A DNA stretch of 64,000 nt, taken from NCBI RefSeq assembly GCF_002554705.1, contig NZ_PDEP01000001.1, forward strand, positions 496,001 to 560,000, given 5' to 3'. Positions within the stretch are counted from its first letter, which is position 1, and the number at the start of each line of letters is the position of its first letter. Both the position numbers and the translations under genes were made by a program. Origin of the DNA: Longimonas halophila (GTDB lineage: Bacteria > Bacteroidota > Rhodothermia > Rhodothermales > Salinibacteraceae). The notes below the pieces were generated by a model. The model was not told where the DNA came from and made no database searches. It saw only the letters and a program-made list of their open reading frames with translations. Positions 50,622 through 59,232 of the stretch are shown here, in pieces.

Positions 50622-51431
50622 ATGACGATCTTTCCCGCAACGAACCGAAGCCACCCCGCGTGGACGCTGCTGACAACCGCGCTGCTGTGCGTTGCAGCCG
50701 TCACCGGCTGTGCCCAGACCGATGCCCCCAGCCTGCCAGACGCCCCCGCCTCGTCTGGAGAGGCCACGGCCCAGACCTCGGATACCAGCGACGTCTACCA
50801 GCAGACCACGCCCAGCCGCGACGGCATTGGCAAGGTGTACATGGGACGCGAGATCTCTAAAGTGATGGGCCATCGCGGCGCGCAGTGGCTGGAGCGTCCG
50901 TCGCGCGAGGACGAGGAGCGCCCCGACCTCGTCGTCGATAGCATGCGGCTGTCGCCCGGCGATGTGGTCGCCGATATTGGAGCGGGTACGGGCTACTTCA
51001 CATTTCGCATTGCCCCGAACGTGCCGAACGGCCGCGTCTTTGCTGTCGACATTCAGCCCGAGATGCTCCAGCGCATCCGAGTCCGTATGGAAGACGAAGG
51101 GCGCACGAACGTCACGCCCGTAGAGGGCACCATCCAAGACCCGCGCCTCCCACCCGACACGCTCAACGCTGCCCTCATGGTGGATGCCTATCACGAGTTC
51201 TCGCATCCCCGCGAAATGATGACCGCGCTGGTGCGCTCGCTCAAACCTGGCGGACGCGTTTACCTGGTCGAGTATCGCAAAGAGGATCCCAGCGTCCCCA
51301 TCAAGCCACTACATAAGATGAGTGAGGCGCAGGCACGCCGCGAGATGCAGGCGGTTGGCCTCGAATGGGTGGAGACGTTGGATATGCTCCCACAGCAGCA
51401 TTTCCTCATCTTCGAAAAGCCTGCTGGGTGA
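50622..51431 (+). CDS. Predicted lipoprotein with a class I SAM methyltransferase domain
   Basis: 269 residues from the ATG at 50622. A type II signal peptide (LLTTALLCVAAVTGC, Cys30) is followed by a Ser/Thr/Ala-rich spacer and a conserved stretch (RDGIGKVYMGREISKVMGHR). The methyltransferase has motif I VVADIGAGTGYFTFRIAP, acidic loop FAVDIQPEMLQRI and motif IV NAALMVDAYHEFSHP. SAM is not expected outside the cytoplasm, so either the signal is a membrane anchor facing inward or the domain has another role. It is surrounded by dispersed repeats on both sides. Confidence 0.82.
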   Translation: MTIFPATNRSHPAWTLLTTALLCVAAVTGCAQTDAPSLPDAPASSGEATAQTSDTSDVYQQTTPSRDGIGKVYMGREISKVMGHRGAQWLERPSREDEERPDLVVDSMRLSPGDVVADIGAGTGYFTFRIAPNVPNGRVFAVDIQPEMLQRIRVRMEDEGRTNVTPVEGTIQDPRLPPDTLNAALMVDAYHEFSHPREMMTALVRSLKPGGRVYLVEYRKEDPSVPIKPLHKMSEAQARREMQAVGLEWVETLDMLPQQHFLIFEKPAG

Positions 51432-51440
51432 GGGGTGGTG

Positions 51441-51738
51441 CCGGGCGTGTAGGAGATCCTTCCTCCGACAGGGGTCGGAGCGACATTCGTCGGACGGTAC
51501 TCAAGACAACATCCTACGAGAGTTGTCATGGTGAGCACGCGGAGATCCGACGGTAGTCGGGGCGGAGCACGTCGAACCATCTCTCCCTCCGTTGACGAGC
51601 ACGCACCGGGTGCGCGGCGCTGCTGGGCGTGCGGGAGATCCTTCGGCTGCGCATCTGCTTAGCGCAGATGCTCCGCTCAGGATGACAACATACAAAAACA
51701 TGTCATGGTGAGCGAGCGAAGTGCGCCGAACCATCTCC
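51441..51738 (+). repeat. Dispersed hairpin repeats R3 (type 2, 1, 2, 1)
   Basis: Four alternating units: a degraded type 2 (GAGATCCTTCC ... CTCAAGACAAC), type 1 (TGTCATGGTGAGC ... GTCGAACCATCTC), type 2 (GAGATCCTTCGG ... CTCAGGATGACA with inner GCATCTGC/GCAGATGC) and type 1 (ATGTCATGGTGAGCGAGCG ... GAACCATCTCC). It fills the gap between the methyltransferase and mutS; the 90 nt after it show nothing. Confidence 0.8.
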
Positions 51739-51828
51739 TGCCCTTTTGGCACGGACCTGCTGGCTTATACCAGACATCAAGACGCCAGAGCAAAACGCTG
51801 TTCATCTCACACCTCCAACCCTCCACAC

Positions 51829-54483
51829 TTACCCCTCCAGCATCTTCTTCAACTCCGCAATCTTCATCAGCGCCTCGATGGGCGTCATGCGGTTGGGGTC
51901 AATGGACTGCACGGCTTCTTTGAGCGCTTCGGCCTTCGGATCGGCCTGCTGAAAGAGCGACATCTGGCCCATCACGCCGTCCTCCATATCCGGCACCTCC
52001 TCGGCGTCAGGGGCGGCGGCATCAGGATTCGCGGTGCCTTCGGTGTCCACCGCCAGGTCTTGCTGCTCCAGGTGCGCCAGGATCTCGCGGGCGCGGTGGA
52101 TCACGAGGTCGGGCAGTCCCGCCATGCGCGCCACCTCGATGCCGTACGAATGATCAGCCCCGCCCGCCACGAGCTTGCGCAGGAAAATGATCTCACCGTC
52201 GTGCTCCTGCACCTGGATGCGATAGTTGCGCACGCGGTCCAGGCGCTCCGCCAGCGCGTTCAGCTCGTGATAATGCGTGGCGAAGAGCGTACGCGCGGCT
52301 ACCTCGGGCTGCTCGTGCAGGTACTCCACCAGCGCCCAGGCAATCGAGAGGCCGTCGAACGTGCTTGTCCCGCGCCCCACCTCATCCAGCAGGATAAGCG
52401 AGCGTGATGTCGCGTTGTTCAGGATGTTCGCCGTCTCGTTCATCTCCACCAGAAAGGTACTCTCGCCCGCGGACAGGTTGTCGGAGGCGCCCACGCGGGT
52501 AAAAATGCGGTCCACCACGCCGATGTGGGCGGAATCGGCGGGCACAAACGCGCCGATCTGCGCCAGCAGCACAATGAGTCCTGTCTGGCGCAGCGCCACG
52601 CTCTTCCCGGCCATGTTGGGTCCGGTGATGATGAGCACCTGCTGAGAGTCCGGATCTACGCGCACATCGTTCGGAATGAACGCCTCGCCTGCTTGCAGCG
52701 AGCGCTCCACCACCGGATGCCGCCCTGCCTCAATGTCGATCACGAGGCTGTCGTCCACGGTCGGCTGCACGTAGTTGTGCGTCTCGGCCCCGTGGGCCAG
52801 CGCCGCAAACACATCCAGACGCGCCAACTGATGCGCATTATCCTGGAGGCGCGGCGTGTGCTCGGCAATTACCATGCGCAGCTCGTTGAAGAGCTCATGC
52901 TCCAGCTGCTCAATCTTCTCCTCCGCCGTCAGGATCTTCTCCTCATACTCCTTCAGCTCCGGCGTAATGTAGCGCTCGGAGTTCACCAGCGTCTGCTTGC
53001 GGATGTAGCGGTCGGGCACCTTCTCGGTGTGGGTGTTCGTGACCTCAATGTAGTAGCCAAACACCTTGTTGAACCCGACTTTGAGCGACGGAATGCCCGT
53101 GCGCTCGGACTCCTCCTGCTCCATGTCCGCCACCCACTGCTTCCCCGACGAGGCCACGTCCCGCAACTCGTCAAGCTCGTCGCTGTAGCCGTCGCGGATG
53201 AGTCCGCCCTCACTGATCTTAGCGGGCGGATCGTCGACGAGCGCCTCCTGGATGTGATCGACCACGTCCGGGCACAGCGTCAGGGCGTCGTTCAGCGCCG
53301 CCAGCGCATCGCATCCGGTATTCGTAACAAACGGCTTGAGGCGCGGCAGCTGCTTCAGCGTGAGCTTGATCGCAATCAAATCACGCGGACGCGCGCGTCC
53401 GGTGACCACCTTGCTGGCCAGGCGCTCCAGATCGCCCACCTGCGCCAGTTCTTCGCGCAGATCAGCGCGATCAGACTGCGCATCCACCCAGTGCGCCACC
53501 GCGTCTTGCCGTGCCTGAATCGCATCCACGTCGCGCAATGGACGCACCAGCCATGAGCGCAGGAGCCGCGCGCCCATTGGGGTCTGCGTCGTATCCAGCA
53601 TGTCGATGAGCGCGCCCTCGGCATCCTCCTGCATGGGACGCACCAACTCCAGGTTGCGCTTGGTTTCGGCGTCGAGGGCGATGTGCTCGTCCTGCTCGTA
53701 CCGCTGGATCCGCCGGATGTGCGGCACCGCGCCCTTCTGCGTCTCCTGCAGGTAGTGCAGCACCGCCCCTGCCGCCACGAGTCCGGTGTCCATGTGCTCC
53801 ACGCCGAATCCCTTCAGCGAGTGCGTGTCAAAGTGCTGCGTAAGGGTTTCGTAGGCAAAGTCATAGCCAAAGACCCAGTCTTCCTGCGGCGTCACCGCCA
53901 CCTCCTTCGCCATGCGATCGGGCACGCGCCCCTTCTGACGCTTGTCGACGAGGATTTCGGAAGGCGCAATGGATTGCAATAACGGAAGCACGTCCGGGGC
54001 CGCCACTTCCGTCACCGCAAACTCGCCGGTCGTTGCATCCAGAAAGGATACGCCGGCTGTGTCGCCGTCCCAGTGTACCGCCGCCACATAGGTCGACTGC
54101 TTCGGATTCAGGAGCTGATCGCGAAACGACACCCCGGGCGTCACCACCTCCACCACATCGCGATCCACGACCTTGCCGCTGGAGCTGCTGGCATCTTCGA
54201 CCTGCTCACAGATCGCCACACGCAGCCCCGAGCGGATGAGCTTCGGCAGATGGCTATCCACAGAGTGATGCGGAAAGCCCGCCATCGGCACATCGTCGGC
54301 CTCGCCGTTGTTGCGGGTGGTCAGCGTAATCCCCAGAATGCGGCTTACCGTCTTCGCATCCTCATCGAACGTCTCGTAGAAATCGCCCATGCGAAAGAGC
54401 AGCACCGCTTTTGGGTGACGCTCCTTGATGCCGTAGTACTGCCGCATCAGCGGCGTGCGGCCTTTTTTCGTAGAGGTTACCAT
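51829..54483 (-). CDS. mutS: DNA mismatch repair protein MutS
   Basis: 884 residues. MutS recognises mismatches and starts repair with MutL. N-terminal mismatch-binding motif GDFYETFDEDA (Phe-x-Glu) is intact. The clamp and lever regions follow, then the ATPase: P-loop VLIITGPNMAGKSVALRQTG, SAGESTFLVEMNETANIL and LILLDEVGRGTSTFDGLSIA. The TTHYHE-like ATHYHELNALAE motif is present. Length is normal for MutS1. No mutL lies nearby. The start ATG is directly preceded by the CGTATCCCCCT motif. Confidence 0.97.
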   Translation of the reverse strand: MVTSTKKGRTPLMRQYYGIKERHPKAVLLFRMGDFYETFDEDAKTVSRILGITLTTRNNGEADDVPMAGFPHHSVDSHLPKLIRSGLRVAICEQVEDASSSSGKVVDRDVVEVVTPGVSFRDQLLNPKQSTYVAAVHWDGDTAGVSFLDATTGEFAVTEVAAPDVLPLLQSIAPSEILVDKRQKGRVPDRMAKEVAVTPQEDWVFGYDFAYETLTQHFDTHSLKGFGVEHMDTGLVAAGAVLHYLQETQKGAVPHIRRIQRYEQDEHIALDAETKRNLELVRPMQEDAEGALIDMLDTTQTPMGARLLRSWLVRPLRDVDAIQARQDAVAHWVDAQSDRADLREELAQVGDLERLASKVVTGRARPRDLIAIKLTLKQLPRLKPFVTNTGCDALAALNDALTLCPDVVDHIQEALVDDPPAKISEGGLIRDGYSDELDELRDVASSGKQWVADMEQEESERTGIPSLKVGFNKVFGYYIEVTNTHTEKVPDRYIRKQTLVNSERYITPELKEYEEKILTAEEKIEQLEHELFNELRMVIAEHTPRLQDNAHQLARLDVFAALAHGAETHNYVQPTVDDSLVIDIEAGRHPVVERSLQAGEAFIPNDVRVDPDSQQVLIITGPNMAGKSVALRQTGLIVLLAQIGAFVPADSAHIGVVDRIFTRVGASDNLSAGESTFLVEMNETANILNNATSRSLILLDEVGRGTSTFDGLSIAWALVEYLHEQPEVAARTLFATHYHELNALAERLDRVRNYRIQVQEHDGEIIFLRKLVAGGADHSYGIEVARMAGLPDLVIHRAREILAHLEQQDLAVDTEGTANPDAAAPDAEEVPDMEDGVMGQMSLFQQADPKAEALKEAVQSIDPNRMTPIEALMKIAELKKMLEG

Positions 54484-54493
54484 AGGGGGATAC
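54484..54493 (-). promoter_or_regulatory. ATCCCCCT motif directly abutting the mutS start
   Basis: GTATCCCCCT on the minus strand runs straight into ATG of mutS. A 15-mer, AGGGGGATACGCAGC, is shared exactly with 60534-60548. Confidence 0.4.
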
Positions 54494-54586
54494 GCAGCGG
54501 ATCAGCCAAAACAGAACAACGAGACAGGCTTGCAGGAGCCCTGGCAAGCAAGCGATGTACGTAATCTATCGTTTAGGCGTTCGCTC

Positions 54587-54595
54587 TGCAATAAC
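54587..54595 (-). promoter_or_regulatory. GTTATTGCA motif upstream of mutS
   Basis: Exact GTTATTGCA on the minus strand, 104 nt before the mutS start, in the gap after the Uma2 gene. Confidence 0.4.
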
Positions 54596-54717
54596 AGTCC
54601 CTCGCAGCCCCGTGAAAATCACCGGAGGATCAGGCGGTGGGAGGATGGAGGTGTAAATGAGTGGAGGTGTGGAGGTGGTGCGGTTCGGTCGGCCTCTGCG
54701 GGGCATGTGGGAGCGTG

Positions 54718-55371
54718 TTACTCCGCCAGCGGGTCCCAGATGCGGGCCATGGGCAGCGCAAATCCCTCGATAACCGTGTTGGCAGTGACGGTGTCGGGGC
54801 GGTCGAGTGTGGTTCGGGGGGTATCCGGCGCGTAAATGGACACCGTTTCGGTTTCGGGGTCGATCAGCCATCCGAGTCGCACCCCAGCGTGCATGTACTC
54901 GTTCATCTTGTTCTTGAGCGCGTCGAGTGGATCCGTCGGCGAGCGCAGTTCGATCACGAAGTCGGGAGCCAGGGGGACGAAGCCGTCGCGTTCTTCGCGC
55001 GAGAGCGCAGCGAAGCGATCATGGGCAACCCACGCCACGTCCGGCGCACGGTGCGCCCCATTCGGAAGCTTGAACATGGTGCTCGAATCAAACCCGAATC
55101 CGCCGCCCTGATCATCGATCCACGCGGCAAGGTGGCGATAGATATGGAAGTTTCGAGCTCCAGAGGTACCACCGGTAGGGCTCATAAGCGTGAGGGTGCC
55201 GTCGGGGTTTTGCTCAATAGAAAGGCCTTCGTTTTCTGCACAGAGCGCCTGAAATGCTTCATCAGAAAGCGGGTCCTCAAGCTGGATGCGCATGCGCTGC
55301 ATCGGAAGCACAGGTTGTATCACCGCATCGAGAGCAGACGGAATGTGCGGGGCGTCGACAATCGTGGGCAT
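54718..55371 (-). CDS. Uma2-family (DUF820) endonuclease-like protein
   Basis: 217 residues from the ATG at 55371. The restriction-endonuclease-like fold shows ENEGLSIEQNPDGTLTLMSP, then RAPDVAWVAHDRF and PDFVIELRSPTDPLDALKNK with the Asp/Glu-x-(K) acids, and the closing YMHAGVRLGWLIDPETETVS. These proteins are abundant and dispersed in cyanobacteria and Bacteroidota; their function is unknown although a PD-(D/E)XK nuclease role is predicted. It stands alone upstream of mutS. Confidence 0.87.
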   Translation of the reverse strand: MPTIVDAPHIPSALDAVIQPVLPMQRMRIQLEDPLSDEAFQALCAENEGLSIEQNPDGTLTLMSPTGGTSGARNFHIYRHLAAWIDDQGGGFGFDSSTMFKLPNGAHRAPDVAWVAHDRFAALSREERDGFVPLAPDFVIELRSPTDPLDALKNKMNEYMHAGVRLGWLIDPETETVSIYAPDTPRTTLDRPDTVTANTVIEGFALPMARIWDPLAE

Positions 55372-55484
55372 GGCGGACTCGGCTCGATGATGAAGAGGAA
55401 TGCACGGTGCTGACACGTACAGCAGCTTGAGATGTGAGATCCCTGTTGAGTGCTGGAAGCGTCTCCCAACACCCTCCACACGAC

Positions 55485-55541
55485 TTGTCATCCTGAGCGG
55501 CGCTCCGACTACTGTCGGGGCAGAGTCGAAGGATCTCCGGC
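55485..55541 (-). repeat. Dispersed hairpin repeat R4 (type 2, reversed)
   Basis: TTGTCATCCTGAGCGGC ... AGAGTCGAAGGATCTCC: a single type 2 unit in reverse, with stem ATCCT/AGGAT. The rest of the 409-nt gap from 55372 to 55780 shows no gene. Confidence 0.75.
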
Positions 55542-55780
55542 ATGTTTGGCAGTTCCTTACGATATGAAGGCGTCCACTGAATCCTGTAGACGGTGCATTA
55601 CAGGACGGGGCGGAGCCCCTGCGAAACGTACGTCGCACGGCAGAGGGGCCGAAGGTCATGCTTTTTGTGCCATGCGACGAGCAATGCTATTCGGCCTGCT
55701 CACCATAACAGCTTTTATGCCGAGACAGACCGCGCAGAACGCCCCCGTCCCGCGCTACCGATGCAAGAAGTAAGAAGCTG

Positions 55781-57925
55781 CTACACCGCAGCAGGTGCGC
55801 GCTGCTCCATGAGCACGTCCAGGATCTGGAGGGCGGCTTCGGCGATGACGGTGCCGGGGCCAAAGATGCCCGCCACGCCCTGTTCGTAGAGGACGTCGTA
55901 GTCGGCATGAGGAATGACGCCGCCTACAATCACCAGGATGTCGTCGCGTCCGTAGTCGCGGAGCGCCTCGATGACTTGCGGAACCAGGGTTTTGTGTCCA
56001 CCGGCCAGGCTCGACACGCCCAGCACGTGCACATCGTTTTCGACGGCCTGGCGCGCCGCTTCTTCGGGCGTTTGGAAGAGTGGGCCAATGTCCACATCAA
56101 AACCCAGATCTGCAAACGAGGTGGCAATGACCTTGGCTCCGCGGTCGTGTCCGTCCTGGCCCATCTTGGCCACGAGGATGCGCGGGCGGCGTCCGGTGGC
56201 GTCGGCGAAGGTGTCGGCGCGGTCTTGGGCACGCTGAAAGGCATCGCTGGTCTGCGCTTCAGACGCGTACACGCCACTCACCGTCTGCGAGGTGGCGGTG
56301 TGGCGTCCGTAGACGTCTTCGAGCGCCTGCGAGATTTCGCCGAGGGTGGCGCGGGCGCGGGCGGCCTCTACGGCACGGCCCAGCAGATTGCCCTCGCCCG
56401 TCTCCGCGGTATCACGTAGCGCGTTGAGGGCACTTCGCACCGCGGCGTCATCCCGCGCCTCCCGAAGCTCCTGTAGCCGCTGCACCTGCTGCCGACGCAC
56501 GGCTTCGTTGTCGACCTCCAGGGTGTCGATGGGCTCCTCCGTATCCCGCTGAAACCGATTGACGCCCACGACCACATCGCGACCGGTGTCGATGCGTCCT
56601 TGCTTGCGCGCCGCGGCCTCCTCGATGCGCAGCTTCGGCAGGCCCTGCTCAATGGCCTGCGTCATGCCGCCCTCGTCTTCGACCTCCTGAATGAGTGCCC
56701 AGGCTCGCTCGGCCAGGTCGGCGGTGAGGCGCTCCACGTAGTACGAGCCGCCCCACGGGTCAATGGCCCGCGTAATGTCGGTTTCTTCTTGCAGGTAGAG
56801 CTGTGTGTTGCGGGCGATGCGTGCAGCAAACGCACTGGGCAAGGCAATGGCCTCGTCGAGCGCATTGGTGTGCAGCGACTGCGTACCGCCCAGCGCCGCG
56901 GCCAGGGCCTCGATGGTGGTGCGCATCACGTTGTTGAACGGATCCTGCTCGGCCAGGCTGTAGCCGGAGGTCTGGCAGTGCGTGCGCAGGGCCATCGACT
57001 TCTCGTTCTCCGGGCCAAACTGCTGCACGAGTTGCGCCCACAGCAGACGTCCGGCGCGCATTTTCGCGATCTCCATGAAGTGGTTCATGCCAATGGCCCA
57101 GAAGAACGACACACGCGGCGCAAACGCGTCGATGTCGAGTCCAGCGTTGAGCCCGGTGCGCAGGTACTCCAGTCCGTCGGCAAGCGTGTAGGCCAGCTCG
57201 ATATCGGCGGGCGCGCCGGCCTCGTGCATGTGGTACCCGCTCACCGAAATCGCATTGAAGCGCGGCATCTCCTCCGCGCAGTAGGCAAAGATGTCGCCCA
57301 CAATGTTCATGGACGGCTCCGGCGGGTAGATGTACGTGTTGCGCACCATAAACTCTTTCAGGATGTCGTTCTGGATGGTGCCCGCCAGATCGGCATGCGC
57401 CACGCCCTGTTCCTCGGCGGCCACAATGTAGAACGCCATCACCGGCAGCACCGCGCCGTTCATGGTCATGGAGACGGACATCTCATCCAGCGGAATGCCC
57501 TGAAAGAGCACCTTCATGTCCTCCACGCTGTCGATGGCCACGCCCGCCTTGCCCACATCGCCCCGCACGCGGTCGTGGTCGGAGTCGTAGCCACGGTGGG
57601 TAGCCAAGTCGAAGGCCACGCTCAGCCCTTTCTGGCCGGATGCGAGGGCTTCGCGGTAGAACTGGTTGGATTCCTCAGCCGTCGAGAAGCCCGCATACTG
57701 CCGGATGGTCCACGGACGAAAGGTGTACATGGAGGCATAGGGCCCGCGCAGATATGGCGGAATGCCCGCGGCGTAACCGGTGTGCTCGGCATCTGCAATA
57801 TCGTCGGATGCGTAGGCGGGCTGCACCGCAATCTGCTCCGGCGCGGTCCACGGGTCAGGCGCTGCGGCATCGGGGGCAGACGGTTCGGGCGGGGTGTACG
57901 CACGCTGGGCAAAATCGGGACGCAT
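55781..57925 (-). CDS. mutB: Methylmalonyl-CoA mutase large (alpha) subunit
   Basis: 714 residues from the ATG at 57925, typical of MutB. The barrel segments ([77 protein letters not shown]) and the B12-binding domain with [20 protein letters not shown] (lower-ligand His in DxHxxG) are complete. It catalyses the cobalamin-dependent rearrangement with MutA, feeding propionate-type carbon into succinyl-CoA or the reverse. mutA lies 5.5 kb away and is transcribed oppositely, so the subunits are not co-expressed from one operon. Confidence 0.97.
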   Translation of the reverse strand: MRPDFAQRAYTPPEPSAPDAAAPDPWTAPEQIAVQPAYASDDIADAEHTGYAAGIPPYLRGPYASMYTFRPWTIRQYAGFSTAEESNQFYREALASGQKGLSVAFDLATHRGYDSDHDRVRGDVGKAGVAIDSVEDMKVLFQGIPLDEMSVSMTMNGAVLPVMAFYIVAAEEQGVAHADLAGTIQNDILKEFMVRNTYIYPPEPSMNIVGDIFAYCAEEMPRFNAISVSGYHMHEAGAPADIELAYTLADGLEYLRTGLNAGLDIDAFAPRVSFFWAIGMNHFMEIAKMRAGRLLWAQLVQQFGPENEKSMALRTHCQTSGYSLAEQDPFNNVMRTTIEALAAALGGTQSLHTNALDEAIALPSAFAARIARNTQLYLQEETDITRAIDPWGGSYYVERLTADLAERAWALIQEVEDEGGMTQAIEQGLPKLRIEEAAARKQGRIDTGRDVVVGVNRFQRDTEEPIDTLEVDNEAVRRQQVQRLQELREARDDAAVRSALNALRDTAETGEGNLLGRAVEAARARATLGEISQALEDVYGRHTATSQTVSGVYASEAQTSDAFQRAQDRADTFADATGRRPRILVAKMGQDGHDRGAKVIATSFADLGFDVDIGPLFQTPEEAARQAVENDVHVLGVSSLAGGHKTLVPQVIEALRDYGRDDILVIVGGVIPHADYDVLYEQGVAGIFGPGTVIAEAALQILDVLMEQRAPAAV

Positions 57926-58028
57926 AGCAGGTGGGACGGAGACAAGTGAAACGACCACTGGAATCGCTTCCTATACCGATGATTCGGGCAAACGTGCCGG
58001 ACGTGTGAGCGCGCTTCTGTGCGCGGCT

Positions 58029-58282
58029 GTGCCGAACCTGTAGGAGATGGTTCTCCCGACAGTAGGCGGGGCGACAGCGGTCGGGGCTCCGCATGCTCAC
58101 CGTGCCACTGCTCATAGGCTGTCATCTTGAGCGGATGCCGACAGCTGTCGGCAGAAGTCGAAAGATCTCCCGCATGCCCAGCAGTATCTCGCACCCGGTA
58201 CGTGCCCGCCAACGTAGCAGGAGATGGTTCGACGCGCTCCGCCCCCACAGCCGTACGAGGCTGCGCTTGCTCACCATGACAT
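58029..58282 (-). repeat. Dispersed hairpin repeats R5 (type 1, 2, 1, reversed)
   Basis: Reverse-oriented: a type 1 (GGAGATGGTTCT ... GCTCACCGTGCCA), a type 2 (GTCATCTTGAGCG ... GTCGAAAGATCTCC, stem ATCTT/AAGAT) with TGCCGACAGCTGTCGGCA inside, and a type 1 (GGAGATGGTTCGACGCG ... TTGCTCACCATGACATG). It fills more than half of the 485-nt gap upstream of mutB (57926-58410); nothing else is recognised there. Confidence 0.8.
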
Positions 58283-58410
58283 GTTTTTTGTGATTAGCTG
58301 GGACCTGTCAGGTGCGTTCATAGTGGACTGGGCCGCTCGGCACATTGACGGATTCAGCACGTGTTGAAGGCGTACGCTATCTTCCGCTTCCCCAAGATCT
58401 GTGCGCACTC

Positions 58411-59130
58411 ATGCGTCTTGCCCGTCTACTCACGCCCAGTGGCCCCGTGTCGGGCCGCTACGACGACGAAACCCTCATCACCGATCACGGCCCATACGAG
58501 GTGGGGCGCGACGGACGCCTGCTCCCGCCGTGTTCGCCGTCGGCACTCTACTGCGTGGGGCGCAACTACGCGGCTACGCTTGAACAGATGGAGTACGAAC
58601 GGCCCGAGGCGCCGGACTTCTTCATCAAGCCGCCGGTGAGCATGGTGGCGCATGAGCAGCCCATCCCGTATCCCGCATGGACTGAAACGCTCACGTATGC
58701 GGGCGAACTGGTGGCAGTCATCGACACGCGATTCCGGGCCGTAATGCCCCGCGAGGTGCCCGATGTGGTACGCGGCTACACCATCATGAACGACGTGGAC
58801 GCGCTCGATCAGCCCGGACGCACCGCCCGCAAGGCCTTCACCGGATCGGCCCCACTGGGTCCGTGGATTGAAACCGATCTCGATCCCACTGCACTGTCGA
58901 TGCACACCTACGTAAACGACGAAAAACGCCAGGAGGCCACGACCGACCTGATGCTGTTCGATCCGTTTGAGATCATTGCATTTTTGTCGGAGCGCTTCAC
59001 GCTACAGCCTGGCGACGCCATTGCCTTTGGGAGTCCGGCCAACCCCGGCACCGTCGAGCCGGGCGATACGGTGGCCATCACGTACGAGGGGATTGGTACG
59101 CTGCAAAATACGGTGCGCTGCGCTGTGTAG
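58411..59130 (+). CDS. Fumarylacetoacetate hydrolase (FAH) family protein
   Basis: 239 residues from the ATG at 58411. YCVGRNYAATLEQM, PDFFIKPPVSMVAHEQPI and YAGELVAVID carry the metal-binding Glu residues; VVRGYTIMNDVDALD is the conserved 'GYTxxNDvsxRD' segment. AIAFGSPANPGTVEPGDTVA is the family's C-terminal loop ('GTPxGV' region, here changed). FAH members cleave acylpyruvates or decarboxylate oxaloacetate; the substrate is not determined. It stands alone between mutB and the efflux genes. Confidence 0.85.
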   Translation: MRLARLLTPSGPVSGRYDDETLITDHGPYEVGRDGRLLPPCSPSALYCVGRNYAATLEQMEYERPEAPDFFIKPPVSMVAHEQPIPYPAWTETLTYAGELVAVIDTRFRAVMPREVPDVVRGYTIMNDVDALDQPGRTARKAFTGSAPLGPWIETDLDPTALSMHTYVNDEKRQEATTDLMLFDPFEIIAFLSERFTLQPGDAIAFGSPANPGTVEPGDTVAITYEGIGTLQNTVRCAV

Positions 59131-59232
59131 CATTATGAGGGACCGTGCTCCTGCACTTGCAATTCACAACATGCGTTGCGTATCATAAATGCGTGAAGCC
59201 ATCTCCGTTCATATCAAACAGCACTTGAACTG

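Noticed and set aside
50258-51738. CRISPR array
   Set aside because: The repeats are imperfect hairpins of two alternating types with irregular spacing and no cas genes, not direct repeats with regular spacers.
53975-53983. GTTATTGCA copy inside mutS
   Set aside because: It lies in coding sequence for a normal stretch of MutS and is probably chance.
55454-55468. Third LacI-like site TGGAAGCGTCTCCCA
   Set aside because: An extra base in the centre breaks the dyad, and no related gene starts beside it.
56600-57949. 449-codon plus-strand frame opposite mutB
   Set aside because: No recognisable domain; mutB on the other strand is complete and well conserved.
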